A stretch of 64,000 bases of DNA, taken from contig NZ_QSNT01000001.1 of the NCBI RefSeq assembly GCF_009498525.1, positions 1,635,083 to 1,699,082 on the forward strand, given 5' to 3'. The position numbers and the translations under genes are program-made. Under the pieces are notes generated by a model that searched no databases, was not told where the DNA came from, and saw nothing but the letters and a program-made list of their open reading frames with translations. This stretch comes from Rhizobium sp. ICMP 5592. Lineage in GTDB: Bacteria > Pseudomonadota > Alphaproteobacteria > Rhizobiales > Rhizobiaceae. Below are positions 40,975 to 49,806 of this stretch, piece after piece. Each line of letters starts with the position of its first letter. Position 1 is the stretch's first letter.

Positions 40975-42861
40975 TCAATGGCGCGACGCGGCCGCACCGG
41001 CTTTTGCGATCAGGCTGCCGTCCGAGCAATGCGCCGGAATCGGATCGTTCGGCCCGATAAAGCGGACCTCCAGATAGAGATGCAGCCGCGTCTGCAAACG
41101 ATCCAGCAGCCTCTTGCAGGCAGAAGCATTCACATCGTCCTCGCCAGTCAGCTTGCCAACCCATCGCATGAACCAGCTGTCATAGGCCTGCACGTACAAG
41201 AACCACCGTGGTGAGTTTGACGTCGCCGGCGGCGTGTCGCGGCAAAGCCAGATGGCGCGCGCATGCTGGAAGAGCGGCTGAAGCGTAGTTTGCAGCAAGG
41301 TGAGTTCGGACGCATCCATTCCGTGAGGAAAAAGACCTTTGGATACCGATTGGCCCACATCTCCTTCGGTCCATAATTGATCGGCGATCTGCCGATGGTG
41401 TTCCGCCGCTGGCTTGTCTCCCACCCGCAGGTAGAGTTCGCAAAGGTGGCGATGAGCCTGATATTCGGGCGTGGGACGGGACCGGCTGATGCGATGCCAT
41501 ATGGAAATCGCGCCGTTGATATCGCCGCCTTGTTCCAGATCGTTGGCCTTTAATTGAAGAAGCGACGGGTCTTCGGGGAAGTGCTGCAACCCTTGTGCAA
41601 CCGCCTCGGCGCGAAGCGTGCCTGCCGGATCGAATATCTCGGCTAGTCGAGCCAGTTCCAACCAGTCCTGCTCGTCAAACACCTGCTGCTCGCGACGCTG
41701 CAGGAGCTTTGAGAATTCGCTGTGTTGAGATGCATGCCATTCTTTGGCATCCCGCCAGCCTTGCTCTGCGGTTTCGCGCCAGTCGGCATCAAGCTGCACG
41801 GCGATGCCGGGGGCTTCCTTTCCCAGCCAATCTGCGGCCGCCGACGTCTCTTCAAGGCGCCAGGGTAGATAGTCGGGGAGGGGGGCCGCCGGATCAAATC
41901 CTGTGGCAGTGATGCGCTCGAAAAGGACAGGATGTGTGCTGTGACTATCCGGTTTCTGGCAGAGGCTTTCATGCAGCCAGACGGCTGCCTGCGCGCCGTC
42001 GCGCGGACGACTGCTCGCAGGCTCCGCCAAAAGCTGCATAAACGGCCGCATCAGAGCGATATCGTCATTGCCCGCTTGCGCAAATATATCCGGCCAGAAC
42101 CGGCTGGACATAGCCTTTTGCCGCAATGCCAGGGCGGTTTCCGCCTCGAATGCTATATCGCTGCCGCAAACCGCAATCGCCTGCGCATCGGCAACCATCT
42201 CGCAACGGCGGGAAAACTCCAGCGTCTCGCGCATCATGCGGGGCACGTACCAGGAGAGAAACAATCTGAGCGGCGCGGTGATCAGCCGATGATTGCGCTC
42301 ATGCAACTCGCCAAGCGCCGCCCAGCGTTGACGCGCCACATAGGCCCAACGCGCAAAATGGCCGTGCTGCCGGGAAATATGCGCGTATTCATGCGCGATG
42401 ACGACGGCGGCCTGCTTTCTTGTCAACAAGGCAAGAAGCGGCAAGCCAAGCACCAGAACATGCTTCGGCTGACCGGCACGCGAACCTGTCTGGTAGATGG
42501 AGGCGTTGAGCTCGGCGTTGATATAGACGGCCGTGAAGGCCGGCGCGTCACAGGCAAGGCGCAATCGTTCAAGCTCGCCAGCCAGAGCGGGAACCTTGCG
42601 GGGGTCCAGCAATATGCCATTCGAGACCGGTGGCGGGGGCACTGCCGCATAGGCACGCAGGACCATCAGTCCGTAAAAGACCCATGACAACGACGGCAAG
42701 GCAAGAAGCACCAGCAGAAGCCGCGAAGGCAGCAGCAATGCAAGCAGGAGAGGGGACAGGACCAGCATAGCTCCGCAGACGAGCAAAGACACATCGCCAA
42801 AGGCGAGCCAGATCAAGGCTCGCCATCTGCCTTCTCGCGGTGACGGTAGGGGAGTGGCCAT
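40975..42861 (-). CDS. M48-like membrane metalloprotease with helical C-terminal region
   Basis: A 628-residue protein. Two hydrophobic helices near 18-45 and 48-72 are followed by an M48-type catalytic domain with the zinc site H157-E-Y-A-H161; the downstream ligand is expected in FSRRCEMVADAQAIA near 205-219. From about 380 on, the sequence is a helical repeat region (LARLAEIFDPAGTLRAEAVA, NDLEQGGDINGAISIWHRI) resembling tetratricopeptide units. M48 relatives act in membrane-protein quality control (HtpX) or outer-membrane assembly (BepA, which also has TPRs). It lies eight bases after the DUF4034-like gene, so the two are one transcript. Confidence 0.8.
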   Translation of the reverse strand: MATPLPSPREGRWRALIWLAFGDVSLLVCGAMLVLSPLLLALLLPSRLLLVLLALPSLSWVFYGLMVLRAYAAVPPPPVSNGILLDPRKVPALAGELERLRLACDAPAFTAVYINAELNASIYQTGSRAGQPKHVLVLGLPLLALLTRKQAAVVIAHEYAHISRQHGHFARWAYVARQRWAALGELHERNHRLITAPLRLFLSWYVPRMMRETLEFSRRCEMVADAQAIAVCGSDIAFEAETALALRQKAMSSRFWPDIFAQAGNDDIALMRPFMQLLAEPASSRPRDGAQAAVWLHESLCQKPDSHSTHPVLFERITATGFDPAAPLPDYLPWRLEETSAAADWLGKEAPGIAVQLDADWRETAEQGWRDAKEWHASQHSEFSKLLQRREQQVFDEQDWLELARLAEIFDPAGTLRAEAVAQGLQHFPEDPSLLQLKANDLEQGGDINGAISIWHRISRSRPTPEYQAHRHLCELYLRVGDKPAAEHHRQIADQLWTEGDVGQSVSKGLFPHGMDASELTLLQTTLQPLFQHARAIWLCRDTPPATSNSPRWFLYVQAYDSWFMRWVGKLTGEDDVNASACKRLLDRLQTRLHLYLEVRFIGPNDPIPAHCSDGSLIAKAGAAASRH

Positions 42862-42869
42862 GATGACGC

Positions 42870-44906
42870 TTATTTTGGCGGGAGGTGCTCGCTAGACAGT
42901 TTCTTGCCGAGGAAGAAGGCCTTCAAGGCCCGCCCGGCCATTTGCATTCCCGTTGCTCCATAGACCTGCGTTTCCATCCACTCCAATGCCGAATGGTCGG
43001 GGAAAAGCTCCTTGTAGCGGTCGAACCACTGCATGGCGACAAATTCGCTCTTGGGAACGCCGTCGCCGTATTTATATGCCAGGACGACCTGGCCATAGGC
43101 CTCTCCGGCGATGTGATCGTCATCGTGAGCGACAAGGGATTTCATATAGGTGACGGCCTGTTGCTTTTCGTCCGCGGCTCCATGCCGACGGTCGATGCTC
43201 GCAAGCCGGATCATTGCCATTTCCACGCCGCCATTCATCGCGCCGACGTAAAAATTGCGGACGCGCTCGAAATTTCCCCGGATCGTCAAATCAAGATTGT
43301 CAACGTTCTCGAGGCGCCACGCGTAGTTGTATAGCGCAACCGCTTCTCCGTCCTCGACAGCCAGTTCGAGCCAGTGGTCCGCCTCCTCGCCATCAAGCAA
43401 TTCCGGATCGGTATCGGGCCGGATCCCTCTCGTGATGTCGTACATGCTTGCGGCGGCGGAGTAGACACGTCGCTCGGCAAAGGCGCGGGTAAGATAGGTT
43501 GCCTCCTTCTGAAACCCTCCGTCCCACATCATCCGGCAGGCATGCATCGGCGTAAATTCATCCGGTTCATAGAGCGGTTCGAGCTGCGCTGCCCGGTCTA
43601 TCAACTGCGTGGCGATCGCCGGATCGGCTTTGATCCCCCACATGCCGAACTGCCAGGCAAATGCTGCGACAGTCAGCATTGTTGGTTCGTCGAAACGGCG
43701 GACAGCGGTTCGCAGGACGCTGGCATAGGCGCCCTCATGGTCCTCGAAATGCTTGATCAGCATCACATTGGTAAAGTCCCGAAACGGGCCGTCGATTGCC
43801 GGATAGGTTCCCGGCGGCTTGCAATAGCGGATAGATTCGACATGGCGCTGATGCGCCAGTTCTCCGTCGGCGAGCGAGTAATTGGTAAAATTGGCGTACT
43901 TGCCGAGAGAAATGAAACGCAAGCGGTCGGACAGATCCCGGGCCAGCCAAGTCTTGAAGATCTTCTGTCTGGCCGTGATCTCGCGAGCGTCACCCGGCTG
44001 CGGATACTCCGGGAGCGTCAATGCATCCTGAATTCCTGGCCAGCGGACGGAATTGCGCTCCTGCTCGCTCAGCGAAGAGCACAAAGGACCTGTCGCGAAT
44101 TTTTCGACTTCTCCATCACCGCCACCCCATCTGGGGCTCAGATACTGTGCGTAATCAACCAGAATATCCGGCCATCGTGGTCTCAGAGAAAGGCAGTAGC
44201 GCAGCCAGTAAAAGCCGGCGTTCTCGACATCACTTTCTTTGATGGACGGAAGAGACGAGGGAAGGGCCGTCGTTACAATGCCTGGCGGCTTCAATCCATG
44301 TCTGGCAAGCTGGGCGCATGCCGCCTCGTAAAGATCCCGTTCGAACTCTTCGCGCTGCATGGTTTTTTCGGCAGGCAAGCCACGAAACAGCGCATCGACG
44401 AAATCCGGCTGGCCGAGATACTGGCTGATCTGCATCATGGTTTCAGCGGCAAGCGCCGGCCGCTGCGAGAGCGTCATCGCCTTCAGCAGATGTTCAGCCG
44501 CGACTACGCAAGCCATGTGAGCGGCGACCCATTGGTCCTCGCCGACCTCGGACGCCCAGGCTGCCGTCCGGATGTCGCAGGCTCGGCGAAAATAATAGTG
44601 ACCGAGGATTTGCCTTGCATGATACGAACCTGGATAGGCTTGGCTCCAGCCATTCAGCAATTCAAGCCTGAGGCCAGCATCAACGCTGGCATTGTCAAAT
44701 AGGGCGGAGCTGGTCGCGAGGAACGTGTAGCGATCATCGGGCAAATCGGCAGGCTGCCACCACGCCGATTCCAGCGCTGCCATTGTGCGCTCGACCTCGT
44801 CGAAGCGCCGCTCAAGCATCGCCTTTCGCAGTTCTTCTTGCTGCCGGAGCCGAGCCCATTCAGGACCATCCAGCGGCAGGGGAGGCGAGCTTGTGATTGT
44901 CTGCAT
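42870..44906 (-). CDS. DUF4034-like helical-repeat protein
   Basis: A 678-residue protein without signal peptide or TM segment. The N-terminal 120 residues (LRKAMLERRFDEVERTMAALE ... YPGSYHARQILGHYYFRRA) match the DUF4034 type as I remember it; the C-terminal part has Sel1-like helical pairs (WLELAVEDGEAVALYNYAWRL, AYGQVVLAYKYGDGVPKSEF). Such repeats usually bind partner proteins. Function is unknown. Its coding partner is the M48 protease eight bases downstream. A frame of about 76 codons precedes it on the same strand (45145 to about 44907) and might be a damaged neighbour. Confidence 0.75.
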   Translation of the reverse strand: MQTITSSPPLPLDGPEWARLRQQEELRKAMLERRFDEVERTMAALESAWWQPADLPDDRYTFLATSSALFDNASVDAGLRLELLNGWSQAYPGSYHARQILGHYYFRRACDIRTAAWASEVGEDQWVAAHMACVVAAEHLLKAMTLSQRPALAAETMMQISQYLGQPDFVDALFRGLPAEKTMQREEFERDLYEAACAQLARHGLKPPGIVTTALPSSLPSIKESDVENAGFYWLRYCLSLRPRWPDILVDYAQYLSPRWGGGDGEVEKFATGPLCSSLSEQERNSVRWPGIQDALTLPEYPQPGDAREITARQKIFKTWLARDLSDRLRFISLGKYANFTNYSLADGELAHQRHVESIRYCKPPGTYPAIDGPFRDFTNVMLIKHFEDHEGAYASVLRTAVRRFDEPTMLTVAAFAWQFGMWGIKADPAIATQLIDRAAQLEPLYEPDEFTPMHACRMMWDGGFQKEATYLTRAFAERRVYSAAASMYDITRGIRPDTDPELLDGEEADHWLELAVEDGEAVALYNYAWRLENVDNLDLTIRGNFERVRNFYVGAMNGGVEMAMIRLASIDRRHGAADEKQQAVTYMKSLVAHDDDHIAGEAYGQVVLAYKYGDGVPKSEFVAMQWFDRYKELFPDHSALEWMETQVYGATGMQMAGRALKAFFLGKKLSSEHLPPK

Positions 44907-45157
44907 GTGTGGCTCCTCAACATGTATTGCTGGCGGAGATCGTCAGGTAGATCATTCCCTGGAACGAATCCGGGCCGCCGCGCGTCCGATGTGTAACGTG
45001 AATGCGTCGGCAATTTCAACCACCGGCCGTACGACCCAAAGGTGCTGAGGAACGACACAGCCTCGTCGTGCGATGTCAAATCGTTCACGCTGGATGGCCA
45101 AGGCCAAGTGAATGGCCTAGATAGATCGTAGAACTCGGATGGCATGATCGCGGGAGT

Positions 45158-45535
45158 ATGGAAATAGATAATCGAATTATTATCCTGATCGCAGCGACCT
45201 TGCTTGGCAGTTCCGCCTTGGCGCAGGACCGACCGGTCACTGATCTGAAGATCGTCGCCTTTCATTCCGAAGCACCCGATCGGTGCCGCAAGTCCGATGT
45301 CGCCTTAACCGCCGCGAAGACCCGGGAGTTCTTCAGACGTGCAAAACAGATCGACGCGAAAATCCTCCACGACGATTATGACCTTGCGCCCTGTTACATG
45401 GAAGGAACGCTAAAATGGCGTGGGGAACTGTGTGACTGGAAGATCCGGGCAGGTGCCACAGGCCATGTTCAATGCAGCAAGCAGGAAATCTACTTCGCTT
45501 GCGAGGCCTGCGGCGATCTGTTCGACCAAAAATAA
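45158..45535 (+). CDS. Small secreted cysteine-rich hypothetical protein
   Basis: A 125-residue product with a signal peptide (NRIIILIAATLLGSSALAQ, cut before QDRPV) and a mature domain of about 100 residues with five cysteines (CRKS, APCYM, LCDW, QCSK, ACEACGD), suggesting disulfides in the periplasm. The RBS at the annotated ATG is poor, GGGAG lies too close. It is divergent from the DUF4034-like gene. No family is recognised. Confidence 0.65.
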   Translation: MEIDNRIIILIAATLLGSSALAQDRPVTDLKIVAFHSEAPDRCRKSDVALTAAKTREFFRRAKQIDAKILHDDYDLAPCYMEGTLKWRGELCDWKIRAGATGHVQCSKQEIYFACEACGDLFDQK

Positions 45536-45668
45536 CGGTAGTTGTTCCGCGCTATTCTGCATCCGGGAGCAAGTTCAGCTCCGGGGGAACCCTTCAGTGG
45601 GATGACCCGAAATCGGGAGGTGCCTCGGAGACCATGAAAGAGGCAGATCGGCGGATGCGTTCTTCGCT

Positions 45669-45956
45669 CTACTTGTTCTTCAAAAGCCAGATCTTGCCGG
45701 CCATGGTTATGGAGTAAGCGTCCTTTCCGGCATCGTCGTCGACGTGGAGACGTTCAAGAAAGCCGGGCTCCCGCAATTCTTCCAATGTTTTATCGCTTAT
45801 GAATTTGATTTTCTGCGGCCGTTCTTTCCAACGGTCGGTTTTTGCATAGGTCACGGTAGCGTTCTGGTGCGTCCACTTCTTCGCCGACTGCGGATAAAGG
45901 TCTCCTTGCTGCGCAAGTTTCAGCCCTGCGATCTGTGACGGTGTTAGTTCAATCAT
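45669..45956 (-). CDS. Small hypothetical protein
   Basis: A 95-residue soluble, basic protein (start MIELTPSQIAGLKLAQQGDLYPQ, then KKWTHQNATVTYAKTDRW and a final ITMAGKIWLLKNK). The ITMAGKIWLL end recalls winged-helix type domains of small proteins that bind DNA or a partner, but this is only a visual impression. It is alone on the minus strand and followed by 133 bp without a gene towards the cysteine-rich gene. Function unknown. Confidence 0.6.
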   Translation of the reverse strand: MIELTPSQIAGLKLAQQGDLYPQSAKKWTHQNATVTYAKTDRWKERPQKIKFISDKTLEELREPGFLERLHVDDDAGKDAYSITMAGKIWLLKNK

Positions 45957-46223
45957 TGGCGCGAAAAATCTCCATCGCTGTTGCTATTGAGCGCACTTAA
46001 CACAAAAGTCGGTCGAGTGTTTCGCAAAAACACTTGTCTCGGGAGAATCTCTGCCAAGTGTGGCATGGCCGTTTTCAAGGCAGGGGATCAGCTTCCGTCC
46101 AATTTGCAGGATCAGGGCGTTTTAACTTTGTGGCTATAGGTAAAGTTACATAAGGTTTATTATGGAACCAAAACCCATATCCAATTTGTCGCGTTATCGC
46201 GAACAGACCATATTCCCCGAACG

Positions 46224-46664
46224 CTAAACCAGGCTCGTGGTCACCGCAGCAAGCACAACATATCGCCCAACCTTCGCGATGGTCACCAGCAACAGGAATG
46301 TCGGCAGTGGCTCGCGCAGCACGCCGGCAGCAACGGTGATCGGATCACCAACGATCGGCAGCCAGCTTGCCAGCAGCGACCATCGTCCATAACGTCGATA
46401 CCAAGTCTGCGCCCGGTTCATCGCCTGTTCGCCAACAGGGAACCATCGCCGCGAGCGGAAGCGTTCCATACCGCGACCGAACATCCAGTTGAGCAATGAT
46501 CCGAGGACATTGCCGACGCTGGCGACGGCCACCAGTACCGGAGCCGCATATTCTCCCGTCAGGAGCAAGCCGACCAAGGCAGCCTCGGACTGCATCGGCA
46601 GAATGGTGGCTGCCGCGAAGGCCGCCAGGAACAGACCAAAATATATAGCAAGTTCAGCCATCAA
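46224..46664 (-). CDS. YqaA/DedA-family inner-membrane protein
   Basis: A 146-residue membrane protein of the VTT/DedA superfamily, short YqaA type. It has hydrophobic segments at about 7-25, 30-50 and 118-140 and the family signature GSLLNWMFGRGMERFRSRRWFP near 54-75 with an acidic/basic re-entrant loop, plus GDPITVAAGVLREP near 105-118. DedA-type proteins act in lipid scrambling and membrane homeostasis. Start is 46664 or 46661 (Met-Met). Nearest neighbours are unrelated. Confidence 0.85.
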   Translation of the reverse strand: MMAELAIYFGLFLAAFAAATILPMQSEAALVGLLLTGEYAAPVLVAVASVGNVLGSLLNWMFGRGMERFRSRRWFPVGEQAMNRAQTWYRRYGRWSLLASWLPIVGDPITVAAGVLREPLPTFLLLVTIAKVGRYVVLAAVTTSLV

Positions 46665-46865
46665 TCAAAGATGCGCGATGATGGTGTTGAGTTCATTGAT
46701 CCAACAAAGTCGATCTTTCGGAAACATACCGATAGCTTTCTCAATACGATGACCACGGCAGTCTCGGTTCAACACATGCTTGGTGGACACTACGATAGTG
46801 GCGACCGGCAAGATCGAGCAAGTGCTTGCGTGACAATTAAGGAGCGGCCGATCAGCGACAAGCGG

Positions 46866-47552
46866 TCAGTCCTTTCTCATATGCAGCCACTTCATCGCAT
46901 AGTAGGTCAGAAACATATAGAGACCTGCAATCGCGATGCAGTGGATGAAGAAGCCCGCTACAGACTCCTCGAAATTCCACCAGTCCAATGTCACATGCAT
47001 TGCGAGCTTGGTACCGAGGCCCAGCTCGAACGAACTCCAGACCCCATGGATGGCGATGACAATGGCGATCGCCCGAAGCGCGAAGCTTCGCACCGCGCTC
47101 GGTTTGGAGATGCCGAACAGATTGCGCGTTATGTCCATTATCATCGGCCAACGCAGGCCCAGATGAACTGCAAGGATGACCAGAACCCAGTAGGCGGCAA
47201 GCGTATGGATCTGCCGAACCGTGAAGCCGCCATAGGGTGACATGATGCCTGACAGAGTGTTGGAAATCAGTACGCTGGTCACCAGCAGCGTCAGCATGGC
47301 GACGAGTAGCAGCGCAGTGATCACAATATTGATCAGGCCCCTCGCCTCGCGCCGTCCTCTGGTGATCGTGCCGTACCAGCGCCTGTTGAAGACGTTGTGC
47401 ATGATCACCAGTAGAAACATGGCGGTGCCGACGATCTCATGGACGGTGTTGCCGAGCCACCAGTAGGAAAGGCCGATCAGAAGCAGGCCCGCGGCTATGA
47501 CATCAAACGCCAGCCGTAGGAGAAATACCGAACTCAAGGCACTGGCCCTCAA
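46866..47552 (-). CDS. DUF4405 membrane cytochrome-like protein
   Basis: A 228-residue membrane protein with about five to six TM helices. Histidines are placed within or near the helices (HEIVGTAMFLLVIMHNVFNRRWY; RQIHTLAAYWVLVILAVHLGLRW; ESVAGFFIHCIAI), as in DUF4405 and related cytochrome b-type proteins where they bind heme. It starts one base after the stop of the cytochrome P460-like gene, so the two are co-translated: a periplasmic heme protein and a membrane heme protein, possibly a two-part electron-transfer module to quinones. Confidence 0.85.
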   Translation of the reverse strand: MRASALSSVFLLRLAFDVIAAGLLLIGLSYWWLGNTVHEIVGTAMFLLVIMHNVFNRRWYGTITRGRREARGLINIVITALLLVAMLTLLVTSVLISNTLSGIMSPYGGFTVRQIHTLAAYWVLVILAVHLGLRWPMIMDITRNLFGISKPSAVRSFALRAIAIVIAIHGVWSSFELGLGTKLAMHVTLDWWNFEESVAGFFIHCIAIAGLYMFLTYYAMKWLHMRKD

Positions 47553-47553
47553 C

Positions 47554-48039
47554 CTATTCGACCGGCGTGCCGTTGAACCTTGGAATGCGATAACCGGTAT
47601 AAAGGTAATCGCTGTCCGCTTGCCCTTGATGGCAGGATTGGCAGCGGGCGGTATTCTCGCTCATGTTGATCGTCTTGTCGGGCCAGAACCACTGGAACTG
47701 CCAGTCGCCGGTGCGGCGACGTTCGTCATAGTCGGCGCCCCAGCCGCTGCCCTTTTCCATGACGAAATATCGGTAGAGCTTGCCATCCCGATAATCGACG
47801 AGCACGAAATGCGTGCCGCTCGGGATCGGCTCTCCGTTCCTGACGGCTTCCATCGCCTCGGGTGTGGTCATGATGTGCTCGGTGACGTTGCCGCGCCGAA
47901 CGGTCGTATAGTGCATCAACTGGTCGAGGTTTTCCGGGAATTTCACACGGTTGGTTTCAGCATCCGCCTGCCATCCGACAAGCGAAGCAACGCCGCAAAC
48001 CATGGCGATCATGAGAAATCGGCTTGTAAATATCTTCAT
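47554..48039 (-). CDS. Cytochrome P460-family periplasmic protein
   Basis: A 161-residue precursor with signal peptide (MKIFTSRFLMIAMVCGVASLVGWQADA, cut before ETN). The heme-binding motif C133-Q-S-C136-H137 is near the C-terminus, and the front half carries the P460 fold strands (HYTTVRRGNVTEHIMTTPEA; GTHFVLVDYRDGKLYRYFVME). Family members bind a lysine-crosslinked heme in hydroxylamine or NO chemistry, or are plain c-type cytochromes; whether this protein has the cross-link Lys cannot be told by eye. It is coupled with the DUF4405 gene. Confidence 0.88.
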   Translation of the reverse strand: MKIFTSRFLMIAMVCGVASLVGWQADAETNRVKFPENLDQLMHYTTVRRGNVTEHIMTTPEAMEAVRNGEPIPSGTHFVLVDYRDGKLYRYFVMEKGSGWGADYDERRRTGDWQFQWFWPDKTINMSENTARCQSCHQGQADSDYLYTGYRIPRFNGTPVE

Positions 48040-48090
48040 GAAGAACCTCGTCCAAGTTTATGAAATAAATTGCAAAGTGCGCCGATCAGG

Positions 48091-48561
48091 CTAGCGCCGG
48101 TACTGTTCGTCCGAAACCTGCTCCATCCAGTCCACCGACTTGCCATCGAGCGCTTCAGCGATCGCGATATGGGTCATGCCGGTGATGGCGGTGGCGCCAT
48201 GCCAATGCTTGACATCAGGCGGAATCCAGACGACGTCGCCGGGTTTGATGTCCTGGATGGGACCGCCCCAATACTGGACCAGGCCGACGCCAGCCGTGAC
48301 GATCAACGTCTGGCCGAGCGGGTGCGAGTGCCAGGCGCTGCGCGCACCCGGCTCGAACGTCACGATCCCGCCGCCGATCCGCGCCGGCGCATCCCTCTGA
48401 AACCGGGAATCGACGCGCACAGAGCCCGTGAAATTATCGGCGGCGCCAAAGCTGGATGGTTGCGAACCGGCGCGGGTGACGACGACCGTCCGCTCGGGCT
48501 CGCCCAACGCCGCCGAAGCGAGTAGGGATAACGAGAAGATAGTCAGCACAATTGTCTTCAT
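48091..48561 (-). CDS. Secreted cupin-domain protein
   Basis: The ATG at 48561 ([20 protein letters not shown]) has AAGGA upstream and gives a signal peptide; a longer frame to 48597 has none. The 156-residue precursor has a single cupin domain with metal ligands in [14 protein letters not shown] and KHWHGA. Similar small cupins are annotated as mandelonitrile lyase-like or as carboxymuconolactone-linked proteins; enzyme activity here is uncertain. It is between a secreted hydrolase and the cytochrome P460-like gene in one minus-strand series. Confidence 0.85.
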   Translation of the reverse strand: MKTIVLTIFSLSLLASAALGEPERTVVVTRAGSQPSSFGAADNFTGSVRVDSRFQRDAPARIGGGIVTFEPGARSAWHSHPLGQTLIVTAGVGLVQYWGGPIQDIKPGDVVWIPPDVKHWHGATAITGMTHIAIAEALDGKSVDWMEQVSDEQYRR

Positions 48562-48610
48562 TGGAATTCCTTTGTCCCAGTGCAAAAACGCAGGCACAAA
48601 CGCGGGGTTG

Positions 48611-49696
48611 TCAGTCGAGGTTCTTTTCGTCGAGGAACTTCGACACCTGATCCGCGATCTCGACGTTGTTCAGGTCCGAAAAGGGAAAGTGCGTGTTGCC
48701 CTTGATGCCGATCTCCGGCAGGTGCACGACGGTCACATCGCCGCCATGCCTGTTGACCGTGTCCCGCCACAGCCGGGCCATCTGAAGTCGGGCACGCCAG
48801 CTATCCTGCGCCGGCAGATCCACCGGATGATCGGGGATATTGTCGCCGTAGAAGACGAGGATCGGGATCCGCGTCAGCGCCATGAACTGCTCCGTGGGGA
48901 CCGTCGCACCTTGAACGGTATCGAAGGCGCTCGGGATCGGAGCGGGCACCTCGCCTTCGGGGAAAACGAAGCTGCTGCCGGGCTCGAAGGAGACGATCGC
49001 CTTGACGTTCTGATTCTTGATGGCCGCGAGCCAGCCGGGGCCGCCGCCTTGCGAATGGGTGAAGAGGATGCCGGGACCGATCCGGTTAAAGAGTGCCGAG
49101 ACGCCATCTGACGTCACGTTCATGTCGAACGGCCCGGTATTGGGCGTCATCGATCGGAAGAACTGGTTGAGCGTCTCGGGGCTGCGATCGAACTGGACGC
49201 CATCAAAGTAGTTCGGCCAGAGGCCGACGCGGAACTGGTTGAACCAGAGCTGCTCGTCCGGCGTCGGCTTGATTGTCGTCTCGACCATGCTGCGGCCGGC
49301 ATCACCCCGACGCGGCTGATCGATCAGATAGGTGGAGAAATGCCGGCGCAAAAAGATGGTCTGGAAGCCCTCGCGACCATCAGCCGTTGTCTCCCATGTC
49401 TTGGAGAACTGGCCGGCACCATGCCACATGACGATCGGAAACTTCCGTGGCATCACCGGGACCTGATAGAAGGCGTAGAGATGATCACCGTGATAAGTCT
49501 GCCCGGCAGGTTCCAGCGGCTTCCGCGGATCGAAAGTGCCGGGCGCCGTTACAACCCTCCCCCCGACCGCAAAGCTGCCCTGCTCCTGAATGACCAGAGG
49601 CTCGGGCTTGCTCGCCTGTTGAGCCATTGCCGCAGGTGACATCAGGATGCTGGCGGACACCAATAAGGGTGCGAATAGATACTTCCAGGCGCTCAC
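48611..49696 (-). CDS. Secreted alpha/beta hydrolase
   Basis: A 361-residue precursor with signal peptide ([25 protein letters not shown], cut before QQAS). The nucleophile motif is [11 protein letters not shown] (His-Ser-Gln-Gly-Gly, Ser at about 213), the oxyanion strand is MWHGAGQFS and a C-terminal HFPFSD carries the likely His. Such proteins are esterases or lipases of unknown substrate. A 110-bp upstream region with two mirrored CTAATCAA motifs may hold its promoter. Confidence 0.85.
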   Translation of the reverse strand: MSAWKYLFAPLLVSASILMSPAAMAQQASKPEPLVIQEQGSFAVGGRVVTAPGTFDPRKPLEPAGQTYHGDHLYAFYQVPVMPRKFPIVMWHGAGQFSKTWETTADGREGFQTIFLRRHFSTYLIDQPRRGDAGRSMVETTIKPTPDEQLWFNQFRVGLWPNYFDGVQFDRSPETLNQFFRSMTPNTGPFDMNVTSDGVSALFNRIGPGILFTHSQGGGPGWLAAIKNQNVKAIVSFEPGSSFVFPEGEVPAPIPSAFDTVQGATVPTEQFMALTRIPILVFYGDNIPDHPVDLPAQDSWRARLQMARLWRDTVNRHGGDVTVVHLPEIGIKGNTHFPFSDLNNVEIADQVSKFLDEKNLD

Positions 49697-49752
49697 GATG
49701 GGGTCCTTCTATCAAATCAAGACGACCCCAACGCTAAACTCAAAGACACTTT

Positions 49753-49801
49753 TTGATTAGACAGCTAAGTCTGATAGGCTCTAGAAGCTGGGCTAATCAA
49801 T
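49753..49801. promoter_or_regulatory. Mirrored CTAATCAA motifs upstream of the hydrolase gene
   Basis: TTGATTAG (49753-49760) and CTAATCAAT (49793-49801) form an 8-bp inverted pair. CTAATCAAT recurs at 52805-52813, at the start of the LysR gene. They may be half-sites for that regulator; this is inference. Confidence 0.35.
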
Positions 49802-49806
49802 CTGCC

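Noticed and set aside
46162..46227. 21-codon frame MEPKPISNLSRYREQ... with a weak RBS
   Set aside because: Too short, no coupling with a neighbour, and its end overlaps the stop of the YqaA gene on the other strand.
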